From positions 1 through 64,000 of the forward strand of contig JAVLUZ010000582.1 in the NCBI GenBank assembly GCA_036768485.1: a DNA stretch of 64,000 nt, given 5' to 3'. This document shows, piece by piece, positions 9,276 to 21,200 of this stretch; position 1 is the first letter of the stretch; every line of letters begins with the position of its first letter. The position numbers and the translations under genes were made by a program. Under the pieces are notes generated by a model. It made no database searches and was not told where the DNA came from. It saw only the letters and a program-made list of their open reading frames with translations. This DNA comes from Mermis nigrescens (lineage: Eukaryota > Nematoda > Enoplea > Mermithida > Mermithidae).

Positions 9276-10303
9276 TTCAAGCACTTTTCAAGAAAACATT
9301 CAATTTTCCATCGTTTGTACCATCCTTCTGCTTCAATTTCCCAAATAAAATTTTTCATGTTAAGAAGGGGTTCCAGACAACACCAACGAAATCCTAGTGC
9401 ATGTCTGGTCTAGATCTCAAGAAGCAACACGCCTGTGTGTCCGTAAAATCCGGCTTTCAAAACAATACCCAAGTTTAATAAAACTAATAGCTCAAGAAAT
9501 CATTAATTACCTATTTAAGTTATATAAACATTTCCTGTTTTTTACCACTGAATCATACAAGCTTATAGGGACACAGGCCTGTAATGGCTCAAAATTTTAG
9601 GTGGGGGAATTCCCGACCATTTTTAGATGGCGGGAGGGAGTTGATGACCTTCAATTCTTAGCCAAAACAGCCAAAAAACCACTAGAAATGGCCAAAAAAT
9701 ATTTTCTTCAAAAATCTGACTTTAGAAGTTTTAGGAGAGATTTGAGCCAAAAATAATGTATTTTCAAGCAATTTCAGTAAATAGTAAATACAGCCTAAAA
9801 AACGCAATTCACTTCAGTAAAAATTCTGCATTTCACCCCTCCCTGGTTAGCAAGTAACAGCACAAAGCTATCAAGATTAACGGCTCAATGACTTACAAAT
9901 AAGAGGTAAATTTCTCAAGGGCCGATTTTTTGTTCAAAGGTGAGTACAACGATTGGTTTTCGATAAAAATTGAAATCACAGAAAAGGGCTGAAAAAATCG
10001 CTTTTCGCTAAAAGCATGCGAGAAATAAAACAGAATTTGCAGGACCCCCAAAAAAGGCAAGTTGAACAGGCAAACAGAGATTAATAATGTTTAACTCCTT
10101 CCCAAATTTTGGGTAATAATCAAATTTGTCCGGCACTCTGATTTGACGTATTTTGCGATTCAAATTTCGGGGCGAGAACAGTATGCGCAACGATTAGCCA
10201 GTTTTACCTGTCGACCAAATTCCATGCTTTTCGAATAACAATTATCAAGCTTACTAAATTTTATTATTCGTTTTATAGCCAACTTTTTATTAAATATTAT
10301 TAA
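9276..10303. other. Intergenic repeats, including family N MITE
   Basis: No gene seen. About 9570-9850 is a member of repeat family N (GGGTGGGG, then GACCATTTTTAG, then the GGAGGTCNTTNA type), also found at 15350, 22405, 25660, 31785 and 46738. The rest is AT-rich non-coding DNA. Confidence 0.5.
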
Positions 10304-10548
10304 GCCCGTTCCAGTGATCGGACCGAGGGTACTTTTTGGACCCTCGGCCTCGGCCGAGGCCGAGGCGACTTAAAATCCTTGCCTCGGCCGAGGCCGAGAG
10401 TAATGCCGAGGGTCAAGCTTATATACCTATACCCATAAATAGTACTCTTAGAATATTTTGTATGTACATGAGCTAGAGAATAATCGTAATATTTAACACT
10501 TTATCAAACTAAAACAAATGTTTATTGGTGTTAGCCAGAATTTTTATT

Positions 10549-10745
10549 TCAATCTGATGAAGCAGATAATTTATTATCGAAATCTAGATCATCTGAATCA
10601 AAGTTAGCCTCATCTATTTCGCCTTGTTGTGCTATCGCGTTATCGTCGTCGTCAGCCTTTATCAGATTCTTTAAAGCCACACTACTATAACCAACTGCTT
10701 TGAGATTGTGTTTTACAAAAAGAGTTTTTGAACGTTTTATGGTAG
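10549..10745 (-). pseudogene. Acidic C-terminal tail remnant, left arm of C
   Basis: The minus strand reads a short tail rich in Asp and Ser (KADDDDNAIAQQ, then SDDLDFDNKLSASSD) before a stop. The same tail occurs on the plus strand at 14200-14375. Such an acidic end is plausibly the 3' end of the element's own transposase gene. No catalytic domain remains. Confidence 0.5.
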
Positions 10746-11132
10746 CAGACGAATGCAAGAATTACTGTACTTTCTGATCCATCCAGTAGCGGGAGGGGGC
10801 GGTATACAAACTTTTCCAAAAAAGTCAAAAACAGGTCCAAAATTTTGCCCTTAACGCGCGAAATAGCATTTTTCGGTGTTTTACATTGTGTACTTTTACA
10901 TAAAATCACTTTTGAAGTCATATTTTTCTTAAAATTCTAGAATTTTCGACAATTTTGTGCGAAAAAATCATTTAATTTCTAAGACTTTAACAAAAATCTG
11001 GCGCGAAGCGCCGAAAAATTTGCAAAATTAAGGCGGATAGACGTCTAGAAGCATGATTTACTGCTTGATTTCCTGTTTTTATAGCATTTGATGCGAAACA
11101 TTGAAATTTTTTTATTGAAAATAGATGAAAAC

Positions 11133-12208
11133 TAGAGATGTGCCGGGGCCGCTCTTTTTGCCGGGGCCGGGGCCTGGCCGGGGCCTGTACAAAACATATA
11201 CCCTATACTTACTAAGCTATACCAAGCATCCACATTATTTCTTTACTGACCTAACATCTTAGTATTACTATGGTAAGCAATTACATATTGCTTTAATGAA
11301 TTAAAGACTTAAAAATAAGCAGATAAAAGAGAAATAAACAAAAAATTTATAAATAATTGTGAATATAGCTGTTAGGCATATAAAACAATAAGCTAAGCTG
11401 AACAGAATATGACTTTTCTATGGTATTTATGCAGATTCGATGAAAGAAATAGACGAGCAAAACAGTACAATACAAAAGATTACGATTACATTGCACGAGA
11501 AATAAGTAACCCAGAGATTAACTATACGCTTGAAAAACTTATCTATAGAATATCAACAAAATCATAGGGGCGAAAAATGCTTGTACGACGAAAAATCATT
11601 TACCAAGATTAGGGAACATGCATAATCAAATTGAAACTAATATTTAAAAAATTAATTGAAAACCACACAAAAATGAAGACATTTGCTCTATTATTTGGCG
11701 CACAGCGCCTGAATTTAGTGAAAAATCGCATATATTAAAGCAAACGAATTCTATCTGGATGATAAAATAAGTTGCCGTACCCTAGCATTTTTTTAAGGTA
11801 CATGAGTACATACATCGATTTATAAAACAATTTTACAGACACTGGTGAAAGTCCCCTGCATTTTAAACTTTATTGTCTAAGAATTATCGGTTAAAGGTGC
11901 TTATTTTCGCAATAAAAATTGTTAATTGAGCTAAGCTATTCAAGAATGTATCGAATTGTTTCAATGCTCACTCAAATCTTGATTATTAGATTACCTGAAG
12001 CGAAACACAACAGTAGCCTAAGCTTAATTTTAACGAAATTTAGCTTATTTTTGCGAATAAATAAATATTATGTTGCGTAATTCGGCAAAAAAGATTAATT
12101 TTGTTCGATTTTCATTAATTTTTCATCGTTTTTACAGGCCCCGGCCCCGGCGCCGGGGCCAGCCTGGCCCCGGCGCCGGGGCCGGGGCCGGGGCCTGGCA
12201 CATCTCTA
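11133..12208. mobile_element. hAT-like element D (CCGGGGCC motif)
   Basis: Perfect 8-bp duplication ATGAAAAC (11125-11132 and 12209-12216). Termini are TAGAGATGTGCCGGGGCC and its inverse, each followed by GGCCGGGGCC arrays. The 1076 bp have no coding content, so it is non-autonomous. The homologous R1 copy near 48600 lacks it. Confidence 0.92.
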
Positions 12209-12285
12209 ATGAAAACTATGCAAAAATAGCTGTTTCTGCTGTTAAAATTGTTTTGAAACCTACATGAACAGAAAAGGGCTTCCAG

Positions 12286-13178
12286 GGCCCGGTTTCACCA
12301 CAAAGCTACGAGTTACAAGTTACAGGTGACGGTTTCACGAGTACGGGCTACGAGTGCTACAAATTTCCGTTTCACCAAAAACTGAGATTTACGAGCCACG
12401 AGTTACGAGTTCTACGAGTACTTTTTACGAGTGTTTTTTCACGAATAACGGCTGGGCGGTTTCACCAGATATTACGATCGAATGTTACGAGTGAAACGTT
12501 TCGTAAATTTTGTAATATTATCACGGATCAAAAAGAGGTCCATAGGACTCGCAAAGAAGTGACAGACTAGTGCGCTTAATAGTTTTCTGATTTGTTTTTT
12601 CTCAATTTGTTTCACTTTCGTGCACACACCTACATAATACATATACTGGCAGCACATGTAAAGGGTAGAAGATTAGCATTGAAAAATAATATATTTTTCA
12701 GAAAATGTTTTAGAGAAATCCCATAAAATTCGATTCTTAAGCTGCATTCTTGAGTAGTAATTCGGAATTTTATTTCTTTAGTCCTTGTTAGTGATGTTCG
12801 CAGCTTTTTTATGAAAAATATTACAATCACTTAGACATTTTTCCATGAATTGCGGAAATCAGACATTTTTGATTAGATTTCTGAAAATTAGAATTTCATC
12901 GCACTTCCTTCGGAAAAGAGCCGACTGCATATTTTATGTACGTATTAATGACAACTAAGAATGATTTGTTAAATTTGAAAATTGAAATAATACACTGTGA
13001 TATACTTTTAGCTTCGTAACGTCTCTGAATCTGATTTAATTGATTTCGTTTATAAATTATAATAGTAATATTAATAATCATAATAATAATATTATTATTA
13101 TTATGATTGTTACTAGTATTAGTATTATTATAATAATAATAATTATTATTATTAGTATTAGTAATATTCTTATTATTA

Positions 13179-13217
<39 letters not shown>

Positions 13218-13685
13218 GTTATTATCGTCATTATTATTATTACTAATATTATTATTTTCGTTTTTATTCAAAGTTATAAATTTTCTGAGAAGCTTATTAA
13301 TTCTTGTTGACTAAATCCCAAACATTTCTTAACACTTTCTATGTTTTTCTATCGAGCGGCATAAAATATGCAATTAATTACATAATTATGCTGTTTAAAA
13401 CAGAGACAATGACTAACGAAGAATGTCATACGCAACAGAAAAGATATACATTTTATTACGAGTACTCGTAAAAAGGTCCAAAAAGTACTCGTAAAAAATG
13501 AGTTTTTATGAGTCCTACGGAAACCCTGGTGAAACCCTCGTAATACGAACTCTTAACCCGTTGCTCGTTACTCGTAACTCGTAGTCGTAATTTGTAACTC
13601 GTAAAAAGATGGTGAAACCCGACTTTCCCGTAAAACGGAACTCGTAGGACTCTTAGGAGTCGTAAACTTATGGTGAAACCGGGCC
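12286..13685. mobile_element. Harbinger-like element I (TACGAGT motif)
   Basis: Inverted termini GGCCCGGTTTCACCA, flanked by the 3-bp duplication CAG. The second R1 copy (48674 onward) is empty at exactly this place and reads TTCCAGGTGCC. Subterminal DNA is full of TACGAGTTACGAG-type units, inverted between the ends. A 3-bp duplication points to PIF/Harbinger, not hAT. No transposase is present. Confidence 0.8.
13050..13258. repeat. (ATT)n microsatellite
   Basis: Nearly continuous AAT/TAT/TTA trinucleotides inside element I. Open frames across it encode only poly-Ile, poly-Asn or poly-Tyr and are not genes. Confidence 0.95.
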
Positions 13686-14199
13686 CAGGTCGCCAAGAAA
13701 GTAAATAAATGTCATTAATAGGTATCATCCGGCGCGTAGCGCCGGAAAAATTTGAGAAATTATGGTCACTGACGACCAAAAATCATTGCAAATTGCATAT
13801 CCATTCTTTATCTCGCCAAATATTTTGGCCAATGGGGAGCGGCCGCCCCCTTGAATCCACCTCTGCATGTAGCGACTGTACTTTCCGATCCATGTAGCGA
13901 AAAGACGCTTTTGGTTGTACAAATTATCATTGTGAAATTCAACGCAAAGCGCGAAAAGTCTTTCGCGATTATTCTCACATTTTATTTCGAAAGGGACACT
14001 TCCCCTCAATCCCCCTGTATACGAGCCTGAGCTCTACGTTAGGGTCAAAATAGGAACTATATGCTATGCAGGAAGGTCGGTAGGATACTTAATCAGTGAT
14101 ACTGACACACAAAACCTCTAAAATAAAAATAATTCATGACAATGCGGTGGAAGAATAGAAAAGCTGTGGTGAATGAATGACAGACAAATGTTCAAAAAC

Positions 14200-14375
14200 T
14201 CCTTTTTGTAAAGCATTATCTCAAAGCAGTTGGTTATAATAGTGTGACTTTAAAGAATCTGATAAACGATGACGACGACGATGACGCGATAGCACAACAA
14301 GGTAAAATGGATGAGGCTAACTCTGATTCAGATGATCTAGATTTTGATGATGAATTATCTGCTTCATCAGATTAA
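14200..14375 (+). pseudogene. Acidic C-terminal tail remnant, right arm of C
   Basis: Plus-strand counterpart of the tail at 10549-10745, reading DDDDDDAIAQQGKMDEANS-type residues up to a stop at about 14372. The two copies differ by several bases, so the inverted duplication is old or both were acquired before insertion. Confidence 0.5.
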
Positions 14376-14768
14376 TTCTGGCTAACAACAATAAACATAT
14401 AAACATTTATTTTAGTTCGATAAAGTGTTTAATATTACGATTATTTTCTCTGCACTGTACTTTCCGATCCATGTAGCGAGCATGAGAAATAAAACTTAGT
14501 CATCATATGAATATCAATTGGCACTTTGCTGTATGTAACTTGGTGTAACTGGGTACACGCCTAAAACCATAAGAAACAGCCTCTATACTGCAGATGCATT
14601 CTAAATAGTTAATATTTAACGGATATATTAAACTTATTCAAATTGATTTTAACCCTCGGCGCCTCGGCACTTTTCAGCTTCGCCCTCGGCGCCGAGGCCG
14701 AGGCTCCAAAAAACGCCGAGGCTTGCCGAGGCCGAGGCCGAGGCCTCGGTCCGATCACTGGCCCGTTC

Positions 14769-15108
14769 TAATGAAAGAACAAGGATTTTTAATGTCTATC
14801 AAATTTCAATATTATAATCACAATTAATCGACTAGGAAATAATTATGTTCTGGCTAACCAACCTTTTTTAATCATTTTATCACATTTTGTTAGCTATTTA
14901 TTTCTTTGTTTATTCAATTTAATTCTTTAATTTTTTAAAATTCAATTTTTATTTATTTTTATATAATTAATTGTTTTATTCTAGCTATTTATTTAAAAAA
15001 GATCTTATTTATTTTTTCATTCTTCCATCTTTTTTCGAATTAATGAATTATATAGTAGGTACAAATATTACTACATACATATATACATACATGAAAAACA
15101 AAACTAAC
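14769..15108. other. AT-rich intergenic or intronic DNA
   Basis: Very AT-rich and featureless. If the ADSL gene continues to the left, this is intron following the last visible exon. No coding homology was found here on the minus strand. Confidence 0.5.
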
Positions 15109-15275
15109 CCAAGGAAGTCAATTCCATCATAATAGTTTCGAGAGCCAGAAAAGGTAACTCTTCCTCAACATTGGCCTTTATGCGAGCCGTTTTTACAATC
15201 AGGCCTTCGATTATATTCTGAAACGTTATCAGCAAAGCGTCTGCAGTCAGAAATGCTTGTGGCAGCACGAGTCGT
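15109..15275 (-). CDS. ADSL: ADSL exon 5
   Basis: Acceptor TTTTCTAG just above 15275, donor G|GTTAGT at 15109/15108. It encodes [16 protein letters not shown] through [19 protein letters not shown], the helix-rich part after the catalytic loop. It starts by completing the Arg codon split with exon 4 and leaves phase 1 at its end. Confidence 0.9.
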
Positions 15276-18200
15276 CTAGAAAATGTTTTCAAAACAGCTA
15301 TTAGGTAAAATTAAAATAAATAAAATTAGATCCCATTATATATACATACATACGTGTAACAACTCGAAAATTTGGGTGGGGCTCCCAAGCCATTTTCAGG
15401 GGAGGGGTTAAACGACCTCCAATTTTTGGCTTAAAATGGCCAAAAACCACCAAGAAACGGCTAGAAAATTCGACTTTTTCGAATAATCGGTGGGGTCAAA
15501 AATTTTATGGCTTCGGAGGGGACGGGGAGACGGCTGACTTTGGGTGGGGGATCCCCATTCCCCTCTTACATATTTGCATACTAGCGTTGTGCCAGGTCCA
15601 CTTTCTTCGAAAATTCGGGTCCGGGTTCAACATTTTAGGAAAGTCGGGTCCGGGTCCAAAATTTTTATCAACCTCGGGTTTGGGTCCGGGTCCAAAAAAT
15701 CGGACCCGGCGGGTCCGGGTCAGTTAACATAGAATTTTGTTGTACCTACCAAACCACCATATCCTATCGATTTTTCCCACATGTCCGTATGCTAGCACAT
15801 TTATTTGTTAGTTTTCGTTCCAGGATAGGTTCAGTTCAGGAATGATGCAACAAAGGAATATGCAAACAAACAGCAGTGCACTGAGTGGCGACAGTGTGTC
15901 TGATGCAGTGTTTTTTTCGTACAAGGTACGTTTGTACATGTTCAAAGATAGTCCCCAAAAGTCTTCGTGCATTTTGTACATGCAAACTTTTGTGTACTAT
16001 AATATAGTACAGTAGCGATTTTAGTGTAATAAAGCAAGGTTTTCGATCTTTGGTAGTGTATTTTAGCTAATTTCTGGTTTTCTGACGCCAAAAATTACTG
16101 AAAATTGTCTCAAAACGGCGCGAAGCGCATGAATAATTTGTTATTTTTCCATTCTAAATGCAAATTCTTACATTTTAAAGATATATACGACAAGCAATTA
16201 CTCTTTCCGGCGCGAAGCGCCTAAAATTTTTGGGACTTTTACACCTTCCTACAGTTTTTGTCTCCCCAAAAATCTTTGTACATTTTGTACACACAAACTT
16301 TTTGGGTACTATAATATGGTACAGTAGCGATTTTAGTGTGATAAAAACAGAGGTGTTCGACTTTTGATATAGTATTTCAGCTAATTTCTTGGTGTCTAAG
16401 GGCAAACATCACTAAGAATCGTCTTGAAACGGCGCGAAGCGCCGAAAAATTCGATATTTTTCCTTTTGAAATGCAACTTCTGCCATTATAAAGATATGTA
16501 GAACCAAATTTCAGACCTTTTTTGCAATTTTTGTCTTCCCGAAAATCTTTGCACATGTACAAAGACGGTCCCGAAAAGTCTTTGTACATCGGGAAAAATC
16601 TTTGCCGAGTACAAAAAAACACTGGTCTGATGCCTGTTTATGCCTGCAGCACGACCCCAAAAGAACGTCTCCATAAAGGCTTGTATATACTATGCTAATG
16701 CGTATCGTTACTAAAAGTGCATCTATAAATAACTTAAACCATGCTTTACATTGCTATTGTGTCACGTCCAAGAGACATGGCTTCAGCTTTAATATAGCGC
16801 CAATATTTGTCACATTATTAGTCGTGGCGAAGCTGCTTCCCCTTTTTGTTGTTATACTGTGATTATGCGTGCCGCTTGTTTATGATTTTTCACATATTCG
16901 TTTTGATATCACCCATATTCTATTAACTTTTTCAATTTCAGAACAAAATATTATTATTCTAACTATGAATAACAGCGTTCAGGTTAAGTTAACGAGTATC
17001 CTGTGGGATTATTTTACTTTACAGCGGACAACAAATCATTATGCTGAGTTGATTAAAATGTTGAAAATGATCCAGTTACCTGTTTTTAAGCCTACGTCAT
17101 TTTTCGTTGTTTTTCAATATTACTGCTAGAGCTGCACACTTTGCAAATTTTACTACCCGGGTACCCGGACTATTTCATTACCCGGGTACCTGGTACTTAG
17201 GTATACCCGGGTATACCCGGGTAGGACCTTAGATAAAAGAGAATGCAGTGAACATCGTTTATTTACGGTTGACATTGAGGTCTAGGGCAAAGCGATATTT
17301 AAGCAGCAAAATTATTGAAAAATTAATGCAAGATTGAATAGAATCAAGGCTTTTATCTGAAGAATTCGTATGCATTTAATAAAATTGAAGTCATTTTCAT
17401 AATTCAAAGCAAAAAATTGTGAAGCAGGTATTGTATCTTCATAGCGTCATTAAGACATTTGAAGCAGGAAAACACATTGACGAAAAGCAACTTTGAAATC
17501 AACCGGAAATGAAAATTTATTCAAAAACAAGTCTAAGTCTATCTGGAGCTGACTGCAGAGACGTAGTCAGAATTTTGGTTCGGGGGGCATAAACTTTTTC
17601 ATGTAGAATTTACGGTCTTTCTATTGACAAACAGTTCGGAATTCATAAGTGGCGCAAAGTGCCAAGAAATTTAGTCATTTTTTCCACCCCTAACAGTTTG
17701 TAGCTCTGTGAATACTAATAATCTGATAGAGCAGAAAATTATCAAATTTGTACAGAACAGTCTTGACAATACAAGCTTTTAACAAGAAAACTGCGAATTA
17801 CTAACTTTGACTGAAGATATTTCGAGTGATTTAGGCTTTTAAACGCAATGCTAGAGCTTTACAAAAAGAAAGAATAGTAACTGGCGGCGCTATGCGCCGG
17901 AAAATTTTGACGTTTTTGCACATTAAACTCAATTTATACCGCTTAAATCATACAAAACAGACAAATTAATGCGGGCGCGAAACGCCGGAAATTTTTAGAA
18001 ATTCCTAACCCTTTTACCTGGCTTGTTCTCCCTAAAATCTCGTTGCACATGTACAACGAGATTTTATGGCTGCGGGACGTCTGAGGTGGCGAGCGGGATC
18101 CGGGGCAGAGTCCCGGAAAATTTTGTTAAAAAACATTTTAATGTTAAATAGTAACGTTAAAATTTTCGCAAAATCGGCCAAATCTCGGTTCGGAAGAAAG

Positions 18201-21200
18201 CCCAAAGACACTTAAAATTGATGAACTCCTACATTGCACAAACTGATCTGAAATGCGTTTTTCGACCTCTGCTGGGTACATAGCGCAGCAACGGGTCGCT
18301 GCCAATAAGATATAGAAAGATGTATCCATGAAAATTTTGTTCTTACCGTTTTCAGGCCCATTTGTGGCCTTCTAATTAACAAAATGCAGTTCATAGAACA
18401 AGAAATGCGCAAAAACATAAGAAAATTTGGCCATTCCTTCCAATTAAAATAGGATTATGTGTCCTCGTAAAGAAAGATAAAGGAAACAAAGAATAGACAA
18501 AGTGGTACACAAAAGACAAACAAAGCAGAGAATAGACAAACTGGTTCGCAATCATTTTCGCACTTTTACTATCATGCTCAACAAGCATGCGCACTTTCAT
18601 TCAACGAACAAATAGTGCATTAAATTACTAAAGTGATGTGGAGTGCTGGATTATTTTAGCTGATTCAAGCTTTTAAATTTGTTGGATCTATATAGCAATA
18701 AATAATAATGACTCGGCGCGGAAAATTTTGAAGTTTTTACCTTTTTGAACTAAGTTTTCTGGACATACATCATTGCAACAAAAAAAATCAAAAATATTTC
18801 TGAAAAATTTCGGGGGGGGGCAGGTACCCCCAGTGCCCCCCTGGCTATGCTTATGGCTGACTGCATTTGGAACATCGATAGGCTTTGAGCCAGGTCTAAC
18901 TAAAACAGTTGCGCGCACGATGTGAATAAAAGTTGCAGTTTAAATTTATATAATGGTCACAGAAGTGAATCAATTATAAAAAAAGCGTCGCTAACAGATA
19001 ATTTCTTGTTTAAAGTTGTTTACAATGAAGAATAAGAAGAATTCGGCACAAATAAAATGATGTAAGTAAAGAGCTGAATAATGGAATATGCCTAGACCGT
19101 AGTCTGCGCGATATATTGTGATAATAGGAAATATTAACAGACTCGCTTATTTAACATTTTACGGTTGATTATATCAAATCACATTTACATTGTGATTCAG
19201 TCGCACTTTAGAAGCAATATGTTTCTAGGTTTCTAATTCAATTCTTAGCACATATTGCATAACTGCAGTGCTAATTTTCCATTTTATATTAGGGGATTCG
19301 GGTACCCGGGTATGCCCGGGTACCCGTAGAGTACCCGGGTAGTAAAATTATTTTCTACCCGGGTACCCAGGTATACCTGGGTACTCGGGTACCCGTTCGG
19401 GTACCCGCGTGCAGCTCTAGTTACTGCAATGCAATATGCGTGCATTATATATTTGGACCCGGCACCATATTGAAGGCGGGTCCGGGTCCAAGTTTACGGA
19501 TACAGCCGGGTCCGAGTCCGGGAATTAAGAATTGTCGGGTCCGGGTCCAAAATTTTAGCCGGGTACTTCGGTATTCGGGTCCGGGTACCTGGCACAACCC
19601 TAATGCATACATACTTAATAGACAAAATTGGATTAAATGGAAAATTAATTATAAATTGATTAAAACAGATAAAACACATATGTTGGAAGCTTCTGTTTAT
19701 TATGTATATAACGTAACATTAATTAATAAAATTAGTACTAAATATATTCGTACACATATATACATATGCAGGGGCGTAACCAGCCGGTGGGCAGGCGGAG
19801 GCCGGCCCCCTCCCCGAAATGAAATAGATATATATATATATATTATTTTTCTCACAAGGGTCCCCAAAAGGAAAAGATTAAAAATTCTCGAAGTCTAAAA
19901 GGGCAGCCAATGAGTTTTTTCAAACTTTTGAGCTATGTACTAAACTCAAAATTTTTTGGCGCTTCAAGTCGATTTATTATTTTCTGCATTAATTTTCTTT
20001 GCAAAACCGCAAAATTAAATGCAAAGACAAGAATTTCGAAATGTTTTGGAGTCAAGCTTTATGACTAGATATTGAGAAATTAGTCATACAGATAAAGTAA
20101 AGGATAGATTTTTGATATATAAGTTTGAAATCAAGCAAGAAAATCATTCGATTTTTTAAAATTTTTTCTTTATTATGGCATAGATTTTGTCGGGAAAGGC
20201 TCAAAAATGCTATTATTCTCGCGTATCTCCTAATAGTTCTTGAGATATAGGACTTCTAAAATTTCTGCCCCCCGGAATGAAATCCTGATCATGCCCCTGT
20301 ACATATGTATACACATATATGTATAATATTTGTGAAAGAGCGTTTGTATGTTCGGGGTTGGCTCCTGCCCCATAACACTTGGTGGGCTGATGTTTTGGCT
20401 CGAGCTCGGCCTACCGGCTGAAGGTGTAGTAGCGACATTTAAATTTCACCAACTCCACCCATGCACCCTGTACAAGGGTAAATCGGGAGGCGTCCCTATG
20501 CTTAAGCATGACCGATTCGGGACATTGTCAAATTTCGGAAATCGGAATAAATTCAGTTTACACTATTTCGGGTTACAGTACTTTTGCCGCTGCGTGCGTT
20601 ATAACATAGGATTGGACGCAATATAGCCTACATATGTAATGTTACAAGATGGGCAATGCTATACGGTACAATGATGTGATATAAGATACCCTGTCTGTGC
20701 CATAACACGCAGTGATATAAGATAGGAGATACCCTCTGCTATAACATATGAGTCATATAAGACATCACGTGATATATGACAGCCTTTGCTACTACAAACA
20801 AAAAATTTCTAAAACATCAAAAATATGGTTTAACCAAAAAAATTTTCCAAAACATCCGAAAACATCAAAAATATGGGTTTGACCAAAAAATTTCCAGAAC
20901 ATACCAAAACATCAAAAATATGATTTTGGCTTAAGAATTTTCAAAACCATTCTGAAACGTCAAAAAAATGGATTTGATCAAAAAAATGGTTGACAAAAAA
21001 ACATTTTAAAAAAATCCAAAAATAAAATATGGATTTTACCAACAATTTTTTTAGAAACATCCCAAAAACATCAGAAGTCCCTGAAAATAAAAAATACAAG
21101 AGACATATCAATTCCATATAGCTATCAGGCCTAAGTTCAGCCCGGGCAAAGCCGGGTAGCTCAGCTAGCATATGTACAAAGTAAAATTGGCGGAAGGGCC

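Larger units (their letters stand above)
10785..13868 (+). repeat. Repeat R1, copy 1, with two insertions
   Basis: Non-coding repeat homologous to the copy starting near 45418. Shared landmarks are TTTGCCCTTAACGCGCG, GGCGGATAGACGTCTAGAAG, and the right end reading CTTGAATCCACCTCTG. Element D interrupts it at 11133 and element I at 12286; the second copy lacks both. The left end is uncertain. Confidence 0.75.
10312..14760. mobile_element. hAT-like element C (CCGAGG motif)
   Basis: Perfect 8-bp duplication GCCCGTTC on both sides (10304-10311 and 14761-14768). Inverted termini are CAGTGATCGGACCGAGG and its complement. Both ends are followed by about 100 bp of CCTCGGCCGAGG-type arrays. Within the arrays, longer arms (about 10440-10745 and 14200-14460) are inverted copies of one another and carry the same gene tail. 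The middle holds an older repeat (R1) with two further insertions. Confidence 0.9.
15582..19602. mobile_element. hAT-like element E (GGGTCC motif)
   Basis: Termini TAGCGTTGTGCCAGGTCC and inverse TAGGGTTGTGCCAGGTACC, flanked by TTGCATAC and ATGCATAC (7 of 8 identical). Both ends carry CGGGTCCGGGTCC arrays. It contains a short BED-like start (16965), MITE T1 and element F. It lies in the ADSL intron between exons 4 and 5. Confidence 0.88.

Noticed and set aside
9397..9600. Plus-strand frame with SRSQEATRLCVRKI, faintly like the ADSL SRQ..HEKIRVLS segment
   Set aside because: It is on the opposite strand from ADSL, the match is short and there are no splice sites; treated as chance.
13040..13246. 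Open frames of 68 and 111 codons
   Set aside because: They only translate the (ATT)n microsatellite.
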